A DNA stretch of 64,000 nucleotides from Clostridia bacterium (GCA_017416285.1 JAFQCU010000032.1:56674-120673), one strand, 5' to 3'; shown: positions 25,342 through 35,820, counted from the stretch's first letter. Notes: generated by a model not told the origin, from the letters alone. Made by a program: numbers and translations.

Positions 25342-26256
25342 ATGAAGTATATCATTCTTGATTTAGAGTGGGACAGCGTCTTTTATAAGCCGCAAAAACG
25401 CTTTATAAATCAGATACTTCAAATCGGTGCTGTAAAGCTTGACGACAGCTTTGACGTGGTTGACACCTTCGAGGCAACTATTAAATCTGAAATTTCCAAT
25501 AAGGTTACAGGTCGTTTTGCACGGCTTACGGGTATTACTAATGAGGTTATGCGTGCGGGCATACCTTTTAAAGAGGCTGTGCAAAGGTATAACGATTGGG
25601 TTGGGAAAAACACCGTTACAATGACCTGGAGCAATTCGGACCTTTATACCATTTTGGAAAACGAGGATACGTTGTTAGACGGGTTACGCTTTAAAATAGA
25701 AAAGTATCTCGATTTACAGGCATTTATTCAAAACGAAATGCGTCTGCAGGGCTATGATGAAAAAAATCAAATTTCGCTTGAAGCGGCGGCTGAAAAATTA
25801 GAAATTTCGACCGATGGTATTGATTTTCATACCGCTAAGGATGACAGCCTTGTGTGTGCATTTCTTCTTAAAAAGTGTTATAACAAGGAACGCTTTGAAA
25901 GGCTTATTAAGGATGCAAGCAATCCCGAATTTTTAAAACGCCTTAAATTTAAGGCTTATGCAATTTCTAAAATCAATGATAAACACATTGATAAAAAATA
26001 TCTTGTTTTTAATTGCCCTGAATGTAACGAAAAAGCAAAGCAGGTTACAAAGTGGAAATATCAAAACCGTTGGTTTTGGGCAAACTTTACCTGCAGCTGC
26101 GGAAAAAGGTTTTGCGGCAGGGTATCATTTAAAAAGACCTTTGATGATGTTATAGTGCGTCGCACAATAGGTGAATTCAAGGTTAAAAAACCAAAAACAA
26201 ATATTGCTGAAAAAACAGCAGTGGGGAAGGAAAAACAAAATTATGTCAGAAACTAA
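25342..26256 (+). CDS. DEDDh-type 3'-5' exonuclease domain protein with zinc ribbon
   Basis: A 304-residue protein starting at the ATG right after the typA stop. Residues 1-180 form an RNase T/DnaQ-like exonuclease domain: Exo I YIILDLEWDS (Asp7 and Glu9), Exo II around WSNSDLYTILEN and Exo III DFHTAKDDS (H-x4-D). The rest carries a zinc-ribbon-like pair, CPEC near residue 231 and CSCG near 252, and a Lys-rich tail. The family is close to KapD-like exonucleases. The true substrate (RNA or DNA) is unknown. Its last 14 bases overlap the start of the next gene. Confidence 0.82.
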   Translation: MKYIILDLEWDSVFYKPQKRFINQILQIGAVKLDDSFDVVDTFEATIKSEISNKVTGRFARLTGITNEVMRAGIPFKEAVQRYNDWVGKNTVTMTWSNSDLYTILENEDTLLDGLRFKIEKYLDLQAFIQNEMRLQGYDEKNQISLEAAAEKLEISTDGIDFHTAKDDSLVCAFLLKKCYNKERFERLIKDASNPEFLKRLKFKAYAISKINDKHIDKKYLVFNCPECNEKAKQVTKWKYQNRWFWANFTCSCGKRFCGRVSFKKTFDDVIVRRTIGEFKVKKPKTNIAEKTAVGKEKQNYVRN

Positions 26257-27781
26257 ACGTTCTACTTGGGGCTCAAGTGCCACCTTTATTTTGGCGGCTA
26301 TTGGCTCAGCAGTTGGTCTTGGTAACGCTTGGCGTTTTCCAAACCTTGCAGCAAAGCATGGCGGCGGCGCTTTTTTGCTTGTGTATCTTGTCGCTTTAAT
26401 CACAATCGGTATTCCTCTTTTGATGATGGAAATTTCTATCGGTCGCAAAATGCGTTCAGGTGCTCCCGGCGCAATGCGAGGTATGAAAAAATGGTTTGAG
26501 CCTATTGGCTGGACCGCTACTTCAAATGCTTTCGTAATTGTTACATATTACGCAGTTGTTTTTGCTTGGGTTATTATGATGGCTGTTTTCAGCTTCAAAT
26601 TTATTGGTATGACCGGTAATAACGAAGCCGCAAGCGGCTTGTGGGCAGGTCTTATTAAAACCACGGGCACAATTAAGGGCTTTGGTACGTTTTCGGTTCC
26701 GGTTATAGTTTGCTTATTGGCGGCGTGGGGTTCTATTTATTACTGCATCCGTAATGGCACAAAAAGTATTGATAAGGTTATTAAATACTTAATTTTCTTG
26801 CCGGTTGTTTGCTTTATTATTATGACAATCAAGGGTGTAACAATGCCCGGCGCACTTGAGGGCTTGGCTGCTTTCTTTATTCCCGATTTTTCAGCGCTTA
26901 AGGATCCAATGATTTGGGTTGATGCTGTAGGTCAGGTATTTTACAGTATGTCGGTTATGATGGCAATTATGATTGCGTACGGCTCTTTCCTTGATGATAA
27001 GAGCAATATCGCCCGTGATGGCCTTATCATTGCTTTCAGCGACTTGGCGGTTTCACTTTTGGCCGGTGTTGTTATGTTCACCACAATGTATGGCACCGGT
27101 ATGCAGGATGTTTTGGCTGAAAAGGCAGGCCCCGGTCTTGCATTTATTGTTTATCCCACCGCAATTGTTAATCTTTCAAACAGCGGCGTTTTCAACGCAT
27201 TTTTCTCATTTGTTTTCTATTTCTGCCTGTGCACTTTGGCTATCGACTCGGCTTTCTCACTTGTTGAGGGTATTTCTACCGCTTTCTCCGACAAGTTCGG
27301 TACAAACAAGAAGAAAACCACCATTACCGTTTGCTTAATAGCCGGCGTTATTTCTTTGATTTATACTTCAGGTGCAGGTCTTGCCGTGCTTGATATTGTT
27401 GATAATTGGTGCAACAGCTTTACACTAATTTTGGTTGGTATTATTGAAACTATTGCCATTGGCTGGTTTTTTAAAACCGATAAGGTTGTTAAGGAAATCA
27501 ACCGCAATGCCACAGGCTTTAAAATGCCTAAGGTATGGTTCTATGCTGCGGTTAAGTTCATCGCTCCTGTTGCTTTAAGCGTTATCTTTATTTGGAACAT
27601 TGTTAATTTGTTTGTAAATAATAATGGTCTTTACGGTGGCGCTGACGGATATAATATGCTTTCTAATGTTTTGGCAGGTTGGGTAATATTCGGTCTTTGC
27701 GTAATCAGCGGTTTTGTTATTAATCTTATTAAAACCAAAAATATGTCCAAAGACGAAAAGACTTGGGACGATGTTGAATAA
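26243..27781 (+). CDS. Sodium-dependent transporter, NSS (SNF) family
   Basis: Sodium-coupled symporter for amino acids or related compounds in the cytoplasmic membrane. The 512-residue protein has about 12 predicted helices. The unwound helix-1 motif GSAVGLGNAWRFPNLAAKHGGGAF (here split over residues 21-44) is the family's sodium and substrate site. The ATG at 26243 is chosen because it follows GGGGAAGGA and gives the usual short N-terminus ending in STWGSSATFILAAIG. It overlaps the exonuclease gene by 14 bases. Substrate cannot be told; tyrosine/tryptophan/leucine transporters of this class are known. Confidence 0.92.
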   Translation: MSETKRSTWGSSATFILAAIGSAVGLGNAWRFPNLAAKHGGGAFLLVYLVALITIGIPLLMMEISIGRKMRSGAPGAMRGMKKWFEPIGWTATSNAFVIVTYYAVVFAWVIMMAVFSFKFIGMTGNNEAASGLWAGLIKTTGTIKGFGTFSVPVIVCLLAAWGSIYYCIRNGTKSIDKVIKYLIFLPVVCFIIMTIKGVTMPGALEGLAAFFIPDFSALKDPMIWVDAVGQVFYSMSVMMAIMIAYGSFLDDKSNIARDGLIIAFSDLAVSLLAGVVMFTTMYGTGMQDVLAEKAGPGLAFIVYPTAIVNLSNSGVFNAFFSFVFYFCLCTLAIDSAFSLVEGISTAFSDKFGTNKKKTTITVCLIAGVISLIYTSGAGLAVLDIVDNWCNSFTLILVGIIETIAIGWFFKTDKVVKEINRNATGFKMPKVWFYAAVKFIAPVALSVIFIWNIVNLFVNNNGLYGGADGYNMLSNVLAGWVIFGLCVISGFVINLIKTKNMSKDEKTWDDVE

Positions 27782-27794
27782 AACTTGTGCAGAT

Positions 27795-27808
27795 TGCATA
27801 AAAATGCA
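27795..27808 (+). promoter_or_regulatory. ARG-box-like operator upstream of argG
   Basis: TGCATAAAAATGCA fits the ArgR/AhrC operator pattern TGMATWWWWATKCA perfectly. It lies about 30 bp upstream of the -35 box. Confidence 0.65.
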
Positions 27809-27836
27809 AGAAAATACATAAATTTGGCTAAAATAC

Positions 27837-27865
27837 TTGCATATTTATTCGAAATGTGGTATTAT
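27837..27865 (+). promoter_or_regulatory. Promoter of the arginine/proline cluster with overlapping ARG-box
   Basis: TTGCAT 27837-27842, 17-bp spacer, TATTAT 27860-27865. TGCATATTTATTCG at 27838-27851 matches the ARG-box pattern in all but the last base and covers the -35 box, so a bound arginine repressor would block polymerase. A weaker half-match, TGCATAAATTGCA, lies at 27889-27901 beside the ribosome binding site. Confidence 0.65.
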
Positions 27866-27917
27866 TTGTGCATAGATTTAGCAAATGGTGCATAAATTGC
27901 ATACGGAGGTTTTTAAA

Positions 27918-29147
27918 ATGGCAAAAAAAGAAATTAAAAAGGTTGTACTCGCTTATTCCGGCGGGTTAGATACTTCAATTATTATTCCTTGGCTTAAGGA
28001 AAATTACAATAATCCCGAAATTATTGCAGTTTCGGGTAACGTGGGTCAGGCAGATGAGCTTGAAGGTCTTGAAGAAAAGGCGATTAAAACAGGCGCATCA
28101 AAGCTTTATATTGAAGACCTTACTAAGGAATTTTTAGATGATTATGTTTTCCCCTGTGTTCAGGCAGGTGCACTTTATGAGGATTATATGCTTGGTACTG
28201 CATTTGCACGTCCTCCCATTGCTAAAAGAATTGCTGAAATTGCTTTAGCAGAAGGCGCAGATGCAATTTGCCACGGCTGTACAGGTAAGGGTAATGACCA
28301 GGTTCGTTTTGAACTTGCAATTAAAGCCTTTGCTCCCGATATGCCAATTATTGCACCTTGGCGTGAGTGGGATATTAAATCACGTGAAGAGGAAATTGAT
28401 TATGCAGAAGCTCATAACGTTCCGCTTAAAATTAACCGTGAAACCAACTATTCAAAGGATAAGAACATTTGGCATCTTTCCCACGAAGGCCTTGATTTAG
28501 AGGACCCCGCAAACGAACCGCTTTATAACAAGCCCGGCTTTTTGGAAATGGGCGTTTCTCCCGAAATGGCACCCGACAAGCCTACCTACGTTAAGATTCA
28601 TTTCGAGCAGGGTATTCCTACCGCTGTTGACGGTGTAGAAATGGATTCTGTCGGCATTGTTACAACACTTAACAAATTGGGTGGCGAAAACGGTATCGGT
28701 CTTTTGGATATCGTTGAAAACCGTCTTGTTGGTATGAAGTGCCGTGGCGTTTATGAAACTCCCGGTGGTGCAATTCTTTATAAGGCACACAACGTGCTTG
28801 AAAGCATTTGTTTGGATAAGGACACTGCACATTATAAAGCACTTGTTGCACAAAAGCTTGCAGAAAACGTTTATAATGCGCTTTGGTTTACTCCTTTAAC
28901 TCAGGCAATTCTTGCGTTTGTTAAGGAAACCCAGAAAACCGTTACGGGCGACGTTACCTTAAAGCTTTACAAGGGTAATATGATTAACGCAGGCGTTACT
29001 TCGCCCTATTCACTTTACGACCCCGAAATTGCAACCTTTGATGAGGATGACGTTTATGATCAAAGCGATGCAACCGGCTTTATTAACCTTTACGGACTTT
29101 CAACCAAGGTTAATGCAAAAATGAAAGCTAAGAACGGCTTAAAATAA
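27918..29147 (+). CDS. argG: Argininosuccinate synthase
   Basis: Joins citrulline and aspartate using ATP (arginine synthesis, step 7). The 409-residue protein has the PP-loop AYSGGLDTS (about residues 11-19), [15 protein letters not shown]-like [15 protein letters not shown] (about 115), and [20 protein letters not shown]. The ATG at 27918 lies 8 nt after GGAGGT. It opens a plus-strand run of ten biosynthetic genes (argGHCJBDF-proBAC), with ARG-box-like sites at its promoter. A hairpin separates it from argH (29156-29197). Confidence 0.96.
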   Translation: MAKKEIKKVVLAYSGGLDTSIIIPWLKENYNNPEIIAVSGNVGQADELEGLEEKAIKTGASKLYIEDLTKEFLDDYVFPCVQAGALYEDYMLGTAFARPPIAKRIAEIALAEGADAICHGCTGKGNDQVRFELAIKAFAPDMPIIAPWREWDIKSREEEIDYAEAHNVPLKINRETNYSKDKNIWHLSHEGLDLEDPANEPLYNKPGFLEMGVSPEMAPDKPTYVKIHFEQGIPTAVDGVEMDSVGIVTTLNKLGGENGIGLLDIVENRLVGMKCRGVYETPGGAILYKAHNVLESICLDKDTAHYKALVAQKLAENVYNALWFTPLTQAILAFVKETQKTVTGDVTLKLYKGNMINAGVTSPYSLYDPEIATFDEDDVYDQSDATGFINLYGLSTKVNAKMKAKNGLK

Positions 29148-29155
29148 TTATTAAG

Positions 29156-29197
29156 AAATCGTCACAGTGCCGCTTTTGCGGTGCTGGGGACGATTTT
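29156..29197 (+). terminator. Hairpin between argG and argH
   Basis: The outer stem AAATCGTC/GACGATTT encloses an inner GCCGC-TTTT-GCGGT hairpin, and TTTTG follows. It could be a partial terminator or an mRNA processing site that sets argG apart from the distal genes. Confidence 0.6.
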
Positions 29198-29243
29198 GTC
29201 GCAATATTGCCCTTTTTTAAAAAGGGTGAAAGGAATGTTTTTA

Positions 29244-30635
29244 ATGGATAAAATGTGGGCGGGCAGGTTCGAAAAAGCCCTTGATAAGCAGGCAGATGAC
29301 TTTAATTCTTCAATCCATTTCGACTGCCGTATGTATAAGCAGGATATTACAGGCTCGATGGTGCACGCTATGATGTTATCCCGTCAGGGTATTATATCAA
29401 GCGACGAATATCACGAAATTTTAAATGGGCTTGGCAGTATTTTGGAGGATATCGAAAACGGCAGCTTGCAGATTAATATGGACGCCGAAGATATTCATAT
29501 GTTTGTCGAGGCTGAGCTTACCAAAAGAATTGGGGATACTGGCAAAAAGCTTCACACCGCAAGAAGCCGTAACGATCAGGTTGCACTTGACGTAAGGCTT
29601 TATTTGGCACAGGAATGTGAAGAAATCGGCAAGCTTATTCTTTCGCTTATTGCCGCAATTAAGGATAAGGCTGAAGAATACAAGGATGCTATTATGCCTG
29701 GGTATACCCATCTTCAAAGGGCGCAACCCATTACCTTTGCACACCACATTTTAAGCTATGCTTTTATGCTAAAGCGTGATTTTGACAGAATAAACGATGC
29801 TTTGGGCAGAATATGGTCACAGTGCCCCATTGGCTCTTGCGCTTTGGCAGGTACTACTTATAACACCGACCGTGCTTTTGAAGCCGAACGTCTTGGTTTT
29901 ACAGGGATTTCACTTAACAGCATTGACGGCGTTTCTGATAGGGACTTTTGTTTAGAGCTTTTGTCTGATTTTTCTATTTTAATGATGCACCTATCACGTT
30001 TTTCGGAAGAAATTATTTTGTGGTCAAGCTGGGAATTTAAGTTTATCGAGCTTGATGACAGCTATACAACGGGTTCAAGCATTATGCCGCAAAAGAAAAA
30101 CCCCGATATGGCAGAGCTTGTTCGTGGCAAAACGGGTAGAGTATACGGCGATTTAATGGCGCTGCTTACAACCTTAAAGGGTATTCCGCTTGCTTACAAT
30201 AAGGATATGCAAGAGGACAAGGAAGCTATTTTTGATGCGGTTGACACCGTTAAAATGTGTCTTTCTGTGTTTACACCAATGGTTGGCACAATGACCGTTT
30301 TAAAGGATAATATGTATAAAGCCGCAGGAAAGGGCTTTATTAATGCAACCGACCTTGCCGACTATATGGTTAAAAAGGGTATGCCCTTTAGAACTGCTTA
30401 TAAGCACGTTGGCGAAATCGTGGCTTACTGCATTAAAGAAAATTTGGTACTCGACACTTTACCGATTGAAAAGTATAAGGAATTCAGTGATATTTTTGAT
30501 AATGATTTGTATAACGAAATTTCACTTGAAACCTGTGTATCAAAGCGTATTTCTGCAGGCAGCACAGGACCCGATTCTGTGAATAAACAAATTGATTTTT
30601 TGACGGAGTTTTTGAATGAAAAAGATATTTATTGA
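29244..30635 (+). CDS. argH: Argininosuccinate lyase
   Basis: Cleaves argininosuccinate to arginine and fumarate, the last step. The 463-residue protein starts MDKMWAGRF, as usual in the family, has TARSRNDQVALDVRL (about 108), the HLQRAQPITFAHH segment with the catalytic His (about 155) and the lyase signature GSSIMPQKKNPD (about 275). The ATG at 29244 lies nine bases after AAGGA; an ATG at 29235 just after that site is the alternative. Its last 20 bases overlap argC. Confidence 0.95.
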   Translation: MDKMWAGRFEKALDKQADDFNSSIHFDCRMYKQDITGSMVHAMMLSRQGIISSDEYHEILNGLGSILEDIENGSLQINMDAEDIHMFVEAELTKRIGDTGKKLHTARSRNDQVALDVRLYLAQECEEIGKLILSLIAAIKDKAEEYKDAIMPGYTHLQRAQPITFAHHILSYAFMLKRDFDRINDALGRIWSQCPIGSCALAGTTYNTDRAFEAERLGFTGISLNSIDGVSDRDFCLELLSDFSILMMHLSRFSEEIILWSSWEFKFIELDDSYTTGSSIMPQKKNPDMAELVRGKTGRVYGDLMALLTTLKGIPLAYNKDMQEDKEAIFDAVDTVKMCLSVFTPMVGTMTVLKDNMYKAAGKGFINATDLADYMVKKGMPFRTAYKHVGEIVAYCIKENLVLDTLPIEKYKEFSDIFDNDLYNEISLETCVSKRISAGSTGPDSVNKQIDFLTEFLNEKDIY

Positions 30636-31542
30636 TGGCGGCGCCGGTACAACGGGGCTTCGCATTAAGGAACGTCTTTCCAATAGAGAAGATATTGAAC
30701 TAATCATTTTATCGGAAGAAAAGCGTAAGGATACTATTGCACGACGTGAAGCCATTAACAGCGCAGATATCGCTTTCCTATGCCTTCCCGATGCTGCGGC
30801 AATTGAGGCGGTTTCACTTCTCGAAAATGATAATACAGTAATCATTGACACTTCAACAGCGCACCGTACAAATGATGCTTGGGCGTACGGTTTTCCCGAA
30901 TTATCGGAAGACTTTGACGCAAAGCTTAAGACTTCAAAGCGAATTGCAGTACCCGGTTGTCACGCAAGCGGTTTTATCGCACTTATTTATCCGCTTATTG
31001 AAAAGGGAATTTTACATAAAGACATTAATCTTTGTTGTACCTCCTTGACAGGCTACAGCGGTGGTGGAAAGTCAATGATAGCCGATTATGAAGCAGCTAA
31101 CCGTAATACGCTTTTAGAGTCTCCAAGAATGTACGGTGTTACCCAAATGCATAAGCATTTGCCGGAAATGGTTAAAATTTGCGGCATTGAAAATGCTCCT
31201 GCATTTTTACCCATTGTGGCCGATTATTACAGCGGTATGGAGGTTACAATCCCGCTTTTTAAAAAGGATATTAACGGAAGTGCCGAAGATATAAAAAATG
31301 TTTATAAAGAAAAGTATCACGGCCCGATAGTACAGTTTGTAGAGGATTTCGCCGAAAACGGTTTTGTTGCGGCAAATAAGCTATCCTATAACGACGGTAT
31401 GCAAATTGCTGTTATGGGTAATGATGATAGAATTTTGCTCTGCGCACGCTATGATAACCTTGGTAAAGGTGCGTCGGGTGCGGCGATAGAGTGTATGAAT
31501 ATGGTGCTTGGCACCGATAAATGTAAAGGTTTAGATTTATAA
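30616..31542 (+). CDS. argC: N-acetyl-gamma-glutamyl-phosphate reductase (short type 2)
   Basis: NADPH-dependent third step of arginine synthesis. The 308-residue protein has the nucleotide-binding FIDGGAGTTGLRI (about residues 5-17) and the catalytic Cys in VPGCHASGF (about 115). It is the shorter type-2 ArgC (about 310 residues), not the 340-residue type. The 20-base overlap with argH and the 12-bp gap to argJ point to one message and coupled translation. Confidence 0.94.
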   Translation: MKKIFIDGGAGTTGLRIKERLSNREDIELIILSEEKRKDTIARREAINSADIAFLCLPDAAAIEAVSLLENDNTVIIDTSTAHRTNDAWAYGFPELSEDFDAKLKTSKRIAVPGCHASGFIALIYPLIEKGILHKDINLCCTSLTGYSGGGKSMIADYEAANRNTLLESPRMYGVTQMHKHLPEMVKICGIENAPAFLPIVADYYSGMEVTIPLFKKDINGSAEDIKNVYKEKYHGPIVQFVEDFAENGFVAANKLSYNDGMQIAVMGNDDRILLCARYDNLGKGASGAAIECMNMVLGTDKCKGLDL

Positions 31543-31554
31543 AAGGTGAAGATT

Positions 31555-32766
31555 ATGCAAATTATCAACGGCGGCGTGTGTGCTGCTAAAGGCTTTACCG
31601 CAAATGGTATTCATTGCGGTATCAGAAAAAACAAATCAAAAAGGGACTTAAGTCTTATTGTAAGTGATGTAAAGGCAAATGCGGCGGCAGTTTATACAAC
31701 TAACCTTGTAAAAGGTGCACCGCTTTTAGTTACAAAAAAGCATCTTGAAAATGGCACGGCGCAGGCTATCATCTGCAACAGCGGTAATGCCAATACCTGC
31801 AATGCAAACGGTGAAGAAATTGCTGTTAAAACCTGTGAAATTTTGGGTAAAAAGCTTAACATTGATGCTTCGGATGTTGTGGTTGCTTCCACAGGTGTTA
31901 TCGGTCAGCCGCTTGATATTACACCTATTGAAAATGGTATTCCTGAGCTTATTGCGGGTCTTGGCGCAAACAGTGATTTTGCCGCCGAGGGTATTATGAC
32001 TACCGATACCAAAATGAAAGAGGTTGCTGTGGAATTTAATATCGGCGGTAAGCTTTGTAAAATTGGCGGTATTGCCAAAGGCTCGGGTATGATTCATCCC
32101 AATATGGCAACAATGCTTGTCTTTATTACTACCGACTGTGCAATCTCATCAGAAATGCTTCAAAAAGCCCTTTCTACAGATATTCAAACCACCTTTAATA
32201 TGGTTTCGGTTGACGGCGACACCTCTACTAACGATATGGTTGTCGTTTTGGCAAACGGTATGGCTGAAAATGATGAAATCACTACTGATGGCGACGAATT
32301 TGCAACCTTTATGGAGGCGCTTAATACCGTTTGTGTAAACCTTTGCAGAAAAATAGCTGCAGACGGTGAAGGCGCAACCAAATTGCTTGAATGTGTAGTA
32401 TCAAATGCCGAAACCTTAGAAATTGCAAAAGTTGTTGCAAAATCGGTTGTGTGCTCATCGCTTACAAAGGCCGCTATGTTTGGTGCAGACGCTAACTGGG
32501 GCAGAGTGCTTTGTGCTATCGGTTATTCCGGCGCAAAGGTTGACGTTCAAAAAATTGATGTTTACTTTAAGTCGGCAAAAGGTGAAATTTTAGTTTGTGA
32601 AAACGGTGCCGGTGTTGACTTTTCGGAAGAAAAAGCAAAGGAAATTCTTTTGGAAAACGAAATTGAAATTCTTGTAAATTTGAATAGCGGTAACGCTTCA
32701 TCTACTGCGTGGGGTTGCGATTTAACTTATGATTACGTTAAAATCAACGGTGACTACCGTACTTGA
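31555..32766 (+). CDS. argJ: Glutamate N-acetyltransferase / amino-acid acetyltransferase
   Basis: Transfers the acetyl group from N-acetylornithine back to glutamate and may also use acetyl-CoA, closing the acetyl cycle, which explains the absence of argA and argE. The 403-residue precursor has the family autocleavage site in KGSGMIHPNMATML, where the Thr (about residue 184) becomes the N-terminal nucleophile of the beta chain. GANWGRVLCAIGYSG-like (DANWGRVLCAIGYSG) and a C-terminal STAWGCDLTYDYVKIN follow. The ATG at 31555 follows AAAGGTGAAGATT. Confidence 0.95.
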   Translation: MQIINGGVCAAKGFTANGIHCGIRKNKSKRDLSLIVSDVKANAAAVYTTNLVKGAPLLVTKKHLENGTAQAIICNSGNANTCNANGEEIAVKTCEILGKKLNIDASDVVVASTGVIGQPLDITPIENGIPELIAGLGANSDFAAEGIMTTDTKMKEVAVEFNIGGKLCKIGGIAKGSGMIHPNMATMLVFITTDCAISSEMLQKALSTDIQTTFNMVSVDGDTSTNDMVVVLANGMAENDEITTDGDEFATFMEALNTVCVNLCRKIAADGEGATKLLECVVSNAETLEIAKVVAKSVVCSSLTKAAMFGADANWGRVLCAIGYSGAKVDVQKIDVYFKSAKGEILVCENGAGVDFSEEKAKEILLENEIEILVNLNSGNASSTAWGCDLTYDYVKINGDYRT

Positions 32767-32793
32767 TTTTTAACATATTTTCGGAGGATTAAA

Positions 32794-33657
32794 ATGTCTT
32801 TAGATATTACAAATGCGCAAAGAGCGGAAATTTTAACTCAAGCGCTTCCTTATATCCAAAATTACAATAAGAAAACCATCGTAATTAAATACGGCGGTAA
32901 TGCTATGATTAACGAAGAATTAAAGCAACAGGTTATGGAGGATATTATTCTTTTGCGCCTTATTGGTGTAAGAATAGTGTTAGTTCATGGCGGTGGTCCC
33001 GAAATTACCGAAATGTTGGCGAAAGTTGGTAAAGAAACCGTTTTTGTTGACGGGCTTCGTGTTACCGACAAAGAAACTGCCGAGGTTGTACAAATGGTAC
33101 TTGCGGGTAAAATCAATAAGAGCCTTGTAAATCTTTTACAAATGAAGGGTGGCAAGGCAATGGGCATCTCGGGTATTGATGGTAAATTAATTACCGCCAA
33201 ACCCAAGGATGAGCGTCTTGGATACGTTGGTACAATTACTGAGGTTAATGTAGAGCCTATAACCGACCTTATTCGCCATCATTACATACCGGTTGTTTCA
33301 ACAATAGCACGTGATGATGAGGGCAACGTTTATAATATTAATGCCGATACTGCCGCCGCTTATATCGCAGGCGCATTGGAAGCCGAATGTTTAATTTCAA
33401 TGACAGATATTGCCGGCATTTTAAAGGATAAGGATAACCCTGATACTTTAATTCCCAAAATCACTGTTTCTGAAGCTACAAAGCTCTTTGAAGACGGCAC
33501 AATTTCAGGCGGTATGATACCTAAGGTTGAATGTTGTCTTGAAGCCATTAACCGTGGTGTTAAAAAGGTGTTTATTATGGACGGTCGTGTGCCGCACTCA
33601 CTCCTTATTGAAACCCTTACTAACGAGGGCGCAGGTACAATGGTAGTTGGTGACTGA
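32794..33657 (+). CDS. argB: Acetylglutamate kinase
   Basis: Phosphorylates N-acetylglutamate, the second step. The 287-residue amino acid kinase has IVIKYGGNAM (about residue 28), VLVHGGGPEI (about 62) and the NINADTAAAYIAGALEAE segment (about 178). The length and the N-terminal extra helix (NAQRAEILTQALPYIQNYNKKT) are typical of the arginine-inhibitable hexameric type, so feedback inhibition is likely. GGAGG is seven bases before the ATG. Confidence 0.95.
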   Translation: MSLDITNAQRAEILTQALPYIQNYNKKTIVIKYGGNAMINEELKQQVMEDIILLRLIGVRIVLVHGGGPEITEMLAKVGKETVFVDGLRVTDKETAEVVQMVLAGKINKSLVNLLQMKGGKAMGISGIDGKLITAKPKDERLGYVGTITEVNVEPITDLIRHHYIPVVSTIARDDEGNVYNINADTAAAYIAGALEAECLISMTDIAGILKDKDNPDTLIPKITVSEATKLFEDGTISGGMIPKVECCLEAINRGVKKVFIMDGRVPHSLLIETLTNEGAGTMVVGD

Positions 33658-33658
33658 T

Positions 33659-34822
33659 ATGAATATTTTTGAAAAGGATAATAGCTTTGTTGCATCTACC
33701 TATGCCCGTTTTCCACTAAATTTGGTATCGGGCAAGGGCTCAATCGTGTATGATGATAGCGGCAAGGGTTATATAGATATGGCGACAGGTATTGCGGTTA
33801 ATACCTTTGGTGTGGCTGATGATGAATGGGTTAAGGCTGTAACAAATCAGCTTAATACTCTTCAGCACGCTTCTAACCTTTATTATACAAAGCCTTGTGC
33901 CGATCTGGCTGAAATCTTATGTAATAGAACAGGTCTTAAAAAGGTGTTTTTTTCTAATTCGGGTGCCGAAGCTAACGAATGTGCAATAAAGGTTGCAAGA
34001 AAGTATGCCGCTGATAAAAAGGGAAGCGATTATTATACAATAATCACCCTTAAAAATAGCTTTCACGGCAGAACCATTACAACCCTTGCGGCAACAGGAC
34101 AGGACGTTTTTCATAACGACTTTTTGCCCTTGACTGACGGCTTTGTTTATGCCGAGGCAAATAATATTGCTGACCTTGAAGCTAAAGTTAAAGAAAATAA
34201 GGTAGCGGCAATTATGTTTGAATGTGTGCAGGGCGAGGGCGGTGTTTTACCGTTAGAGCCAGACTTTGTGAATGCAATTTTCAGCATAGCCGAAAGAGAA
34301 GACATTTTAACCATTGCCGATGAGGTGCAGACAGGTAACGGACGAACGGGCAGTCTTTATGCATTTATGAATTACGGCGTTTTGCCTGATATTGTATCCA
34401 CTGCAAAGGGCCTTGGCAACGGCTTACCGCTTGGCGCTACGATGCTAGGTGAAAAGGTAAAGGACGTTTTGACTGCAGGTAGTCACGGTTCTACTTTTGG
34501 TGGTAATCCCGTAGCTTGTGCGGGCGCTGTAAATGTAATTAACCGTATCGACGATGCGCTTTTAAACGAAGTTAAAGAAAAGTCGAATTATGTTTTTAAC
34601 ACCCTTAAAAATGCAAGCGGTGTTAAAAGCGTCAGTGGTATGGGTCTTATGATTGGTATTGAAACCGAAAAGGACGCAAGTGAAGTTATTAAGTACTGTA
34701 TGGAAAATGGCGTTTTACCGATAAAGGCAAAAACCAAGGTTAGACTTTTGCCTGCTTTGAATATCGGATGGGACGACCTTAAAAAAGCAGTTGAAATTAT
34801 TAAGAAGGGCTGTGAAATCTAA
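33659..34822 (+). CDS. argD: Acetylornithine aminotransferase
   Basis: PLP class-III aminotransferase making N-acetylornithine. The 387-residue protein has [20 protein letters not shown] (about 93), FHGRT, the [11 protein letters not shown] segment, the [11 protein letters not shown] motif (about 222) and the PLP Lys in [14 protein letters not shown] (about 251). The ATG at 33659 follows the argB stop by one base; a longer frame into argB was dropped. Its stop overlaps the argF start. Confidence 0.94.
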   Translation: MNIFEKDNSFVASTYARFPLNLVSGKGSIVYDDSGKGYIDMATGIAVNTFGVADDEWVKAVTNQLNTLQHASNLYYTKPCADLAEILCNRTGLKKVFFSNSGAEANECAIKVARKYAADKKGSDYYTIITLKNSFHGRTITTLAATGQDVFHNDFLPLTDGFVYAEANNIADLEAKVKENKVAAIMFECVQGEGGVLPLEPDFVNAIFSIAEREDILTIADEVQTGNGRTGSLYAFMNYGVLPDIVSTAKGLGNGLPLGATMLGEKVKDVLTAGSHGSTFGGNPVACAGAVNVINRIDDALLNEVKEKSNYVFNTLKNASGVKSVSGMGLMIGIETEKDASEVIKYCMENGVLPIKAKTKVRLLPALNIGWDDLKKAVEIIKKGCEI

Positions 34823-35805
34823 TGGATTTTAAGGGTAAAAGCTTTTTAAAGCTTCTTGATTTTTCACCAGCCGAAATCGAATGTCTTATCGATTTGGCGA
34901 GTGAGCTTAAATATAAAAAGAAAGCGGGCATTCCGCACCGCCTTTGTGACGGCAAAAATATTGCCCTCATTTTTGAAAAAACAAGCACCCGTACACGTTG
35001 CAGCTTTGAGGTTGCGGCGTATGATTTGGGTATGGGCGTAACATATCTTGACCCGCAAGGCTCACAGATTGGCAAAAAAGAAAGTATTGCTGATACGGCA
35101 CGTGTGCTTGGCAGGATTTATGACGGTATTGAATACCGTGGCTACGGTCAGGAGATTGTTGAGGAGCTTGCAAAATATGCGGGTGTTCCTGTGTGGAATG
35201 GTCTTACTAACGAATTCCACCCAACACAAATTTTAGCTGACTTTTTAACCATTAAAGAAAAGTTTGGTCATTTGAAGGGTATCAACTTTGTTTATATGGG
35301 TGATGCCAGATACAATATGGGTAATTCCTATATGGTTGGCGCCGCTAAAATGGGTATGAATTTTACTGTTTGCTCACCGGAAAAATACTTCCCTGAAAAA
35401 TCTTTAATTGAAACCTGTATGGCTGTTGCTAAAGAAACAGGCGCTACCATTACCTTTGAAACCGACCCAATGAAAGCAACCAAAAATGCTGACGTTATTG
35501 CAACCGACGTTTGGGTTTCTATGGGCGAGCCGGACGAGGTTTGGGAAGAAAGAATTAAGGATTTATCACCTTATCAGGTTAATAAAAGTATAATGGAAAA
35601 TGCGGGCGAGCAGGCTGTGTTTATGCATTGTCTACCATCTTTCCACGACCTTAAGACAACACTTGGCAAGCAGATTGGTGAAAAGTTTGGCATAAGTGAA
35701 ATGGAAGTTACCGACGAGGTTTTCGAAAGCAGTCAGTCGATAGTATTTGATGAAGCTGAAAACCGTATGCACACAATCAAAGCGGTTATGGCCGCAACTC
35801 TTTAA
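34822..35805 (+). CDS. argF: Ornithine carbamoyltransferase
   Basis: Makes citrulline from ornithine and carbamoyl phosphate. The 327-residue protein has the carbamoyl phosphate motif STRTR ([12 protein letters not shown], about residue 54), HPTQ ([10 protein letters not shown], about 132) and the ornithine-loop HCLPS (MHCLPSFHD, about 271). It starts on the last base of argD (TAATG). No carAB genes lie in the window, so carbamoyl phosphate must come from elsewhere. The catabolic form of this enzyme is very similar, but the context here is biosynthetic. Confidence 0.94.
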   Translation: MDFKGKSFLKLLDFSPAEIECLIDLASELKYKKKAGIPHRLCDGKNIALIFEKTSTRTRCSFEVAAYDLGMGVTYLDPQGSQIGKKESIADTARVLGRIYDGIEYRGYGQEIVEELAKYAGVPVWNGLTNEFHPTQILADFLTIKEKFGHLKGINFVYMGDARYNMGNSYMVGAAKMGMNFTVCSPEKYFPEKSLIETCMAVAKETGATITFETDPMKATKNADVIATDVWVSMGEPDEVWEERIKDLSPYQVNKSIMENAGEQAVFMHCLPSFHDLKTTLGKQIGEKFGISEMEVTDEVFESSQSIVFDEAENRMHTIKAVMAATL

Positions 35806-35820
35806 ATAGGGGATTTTAAA

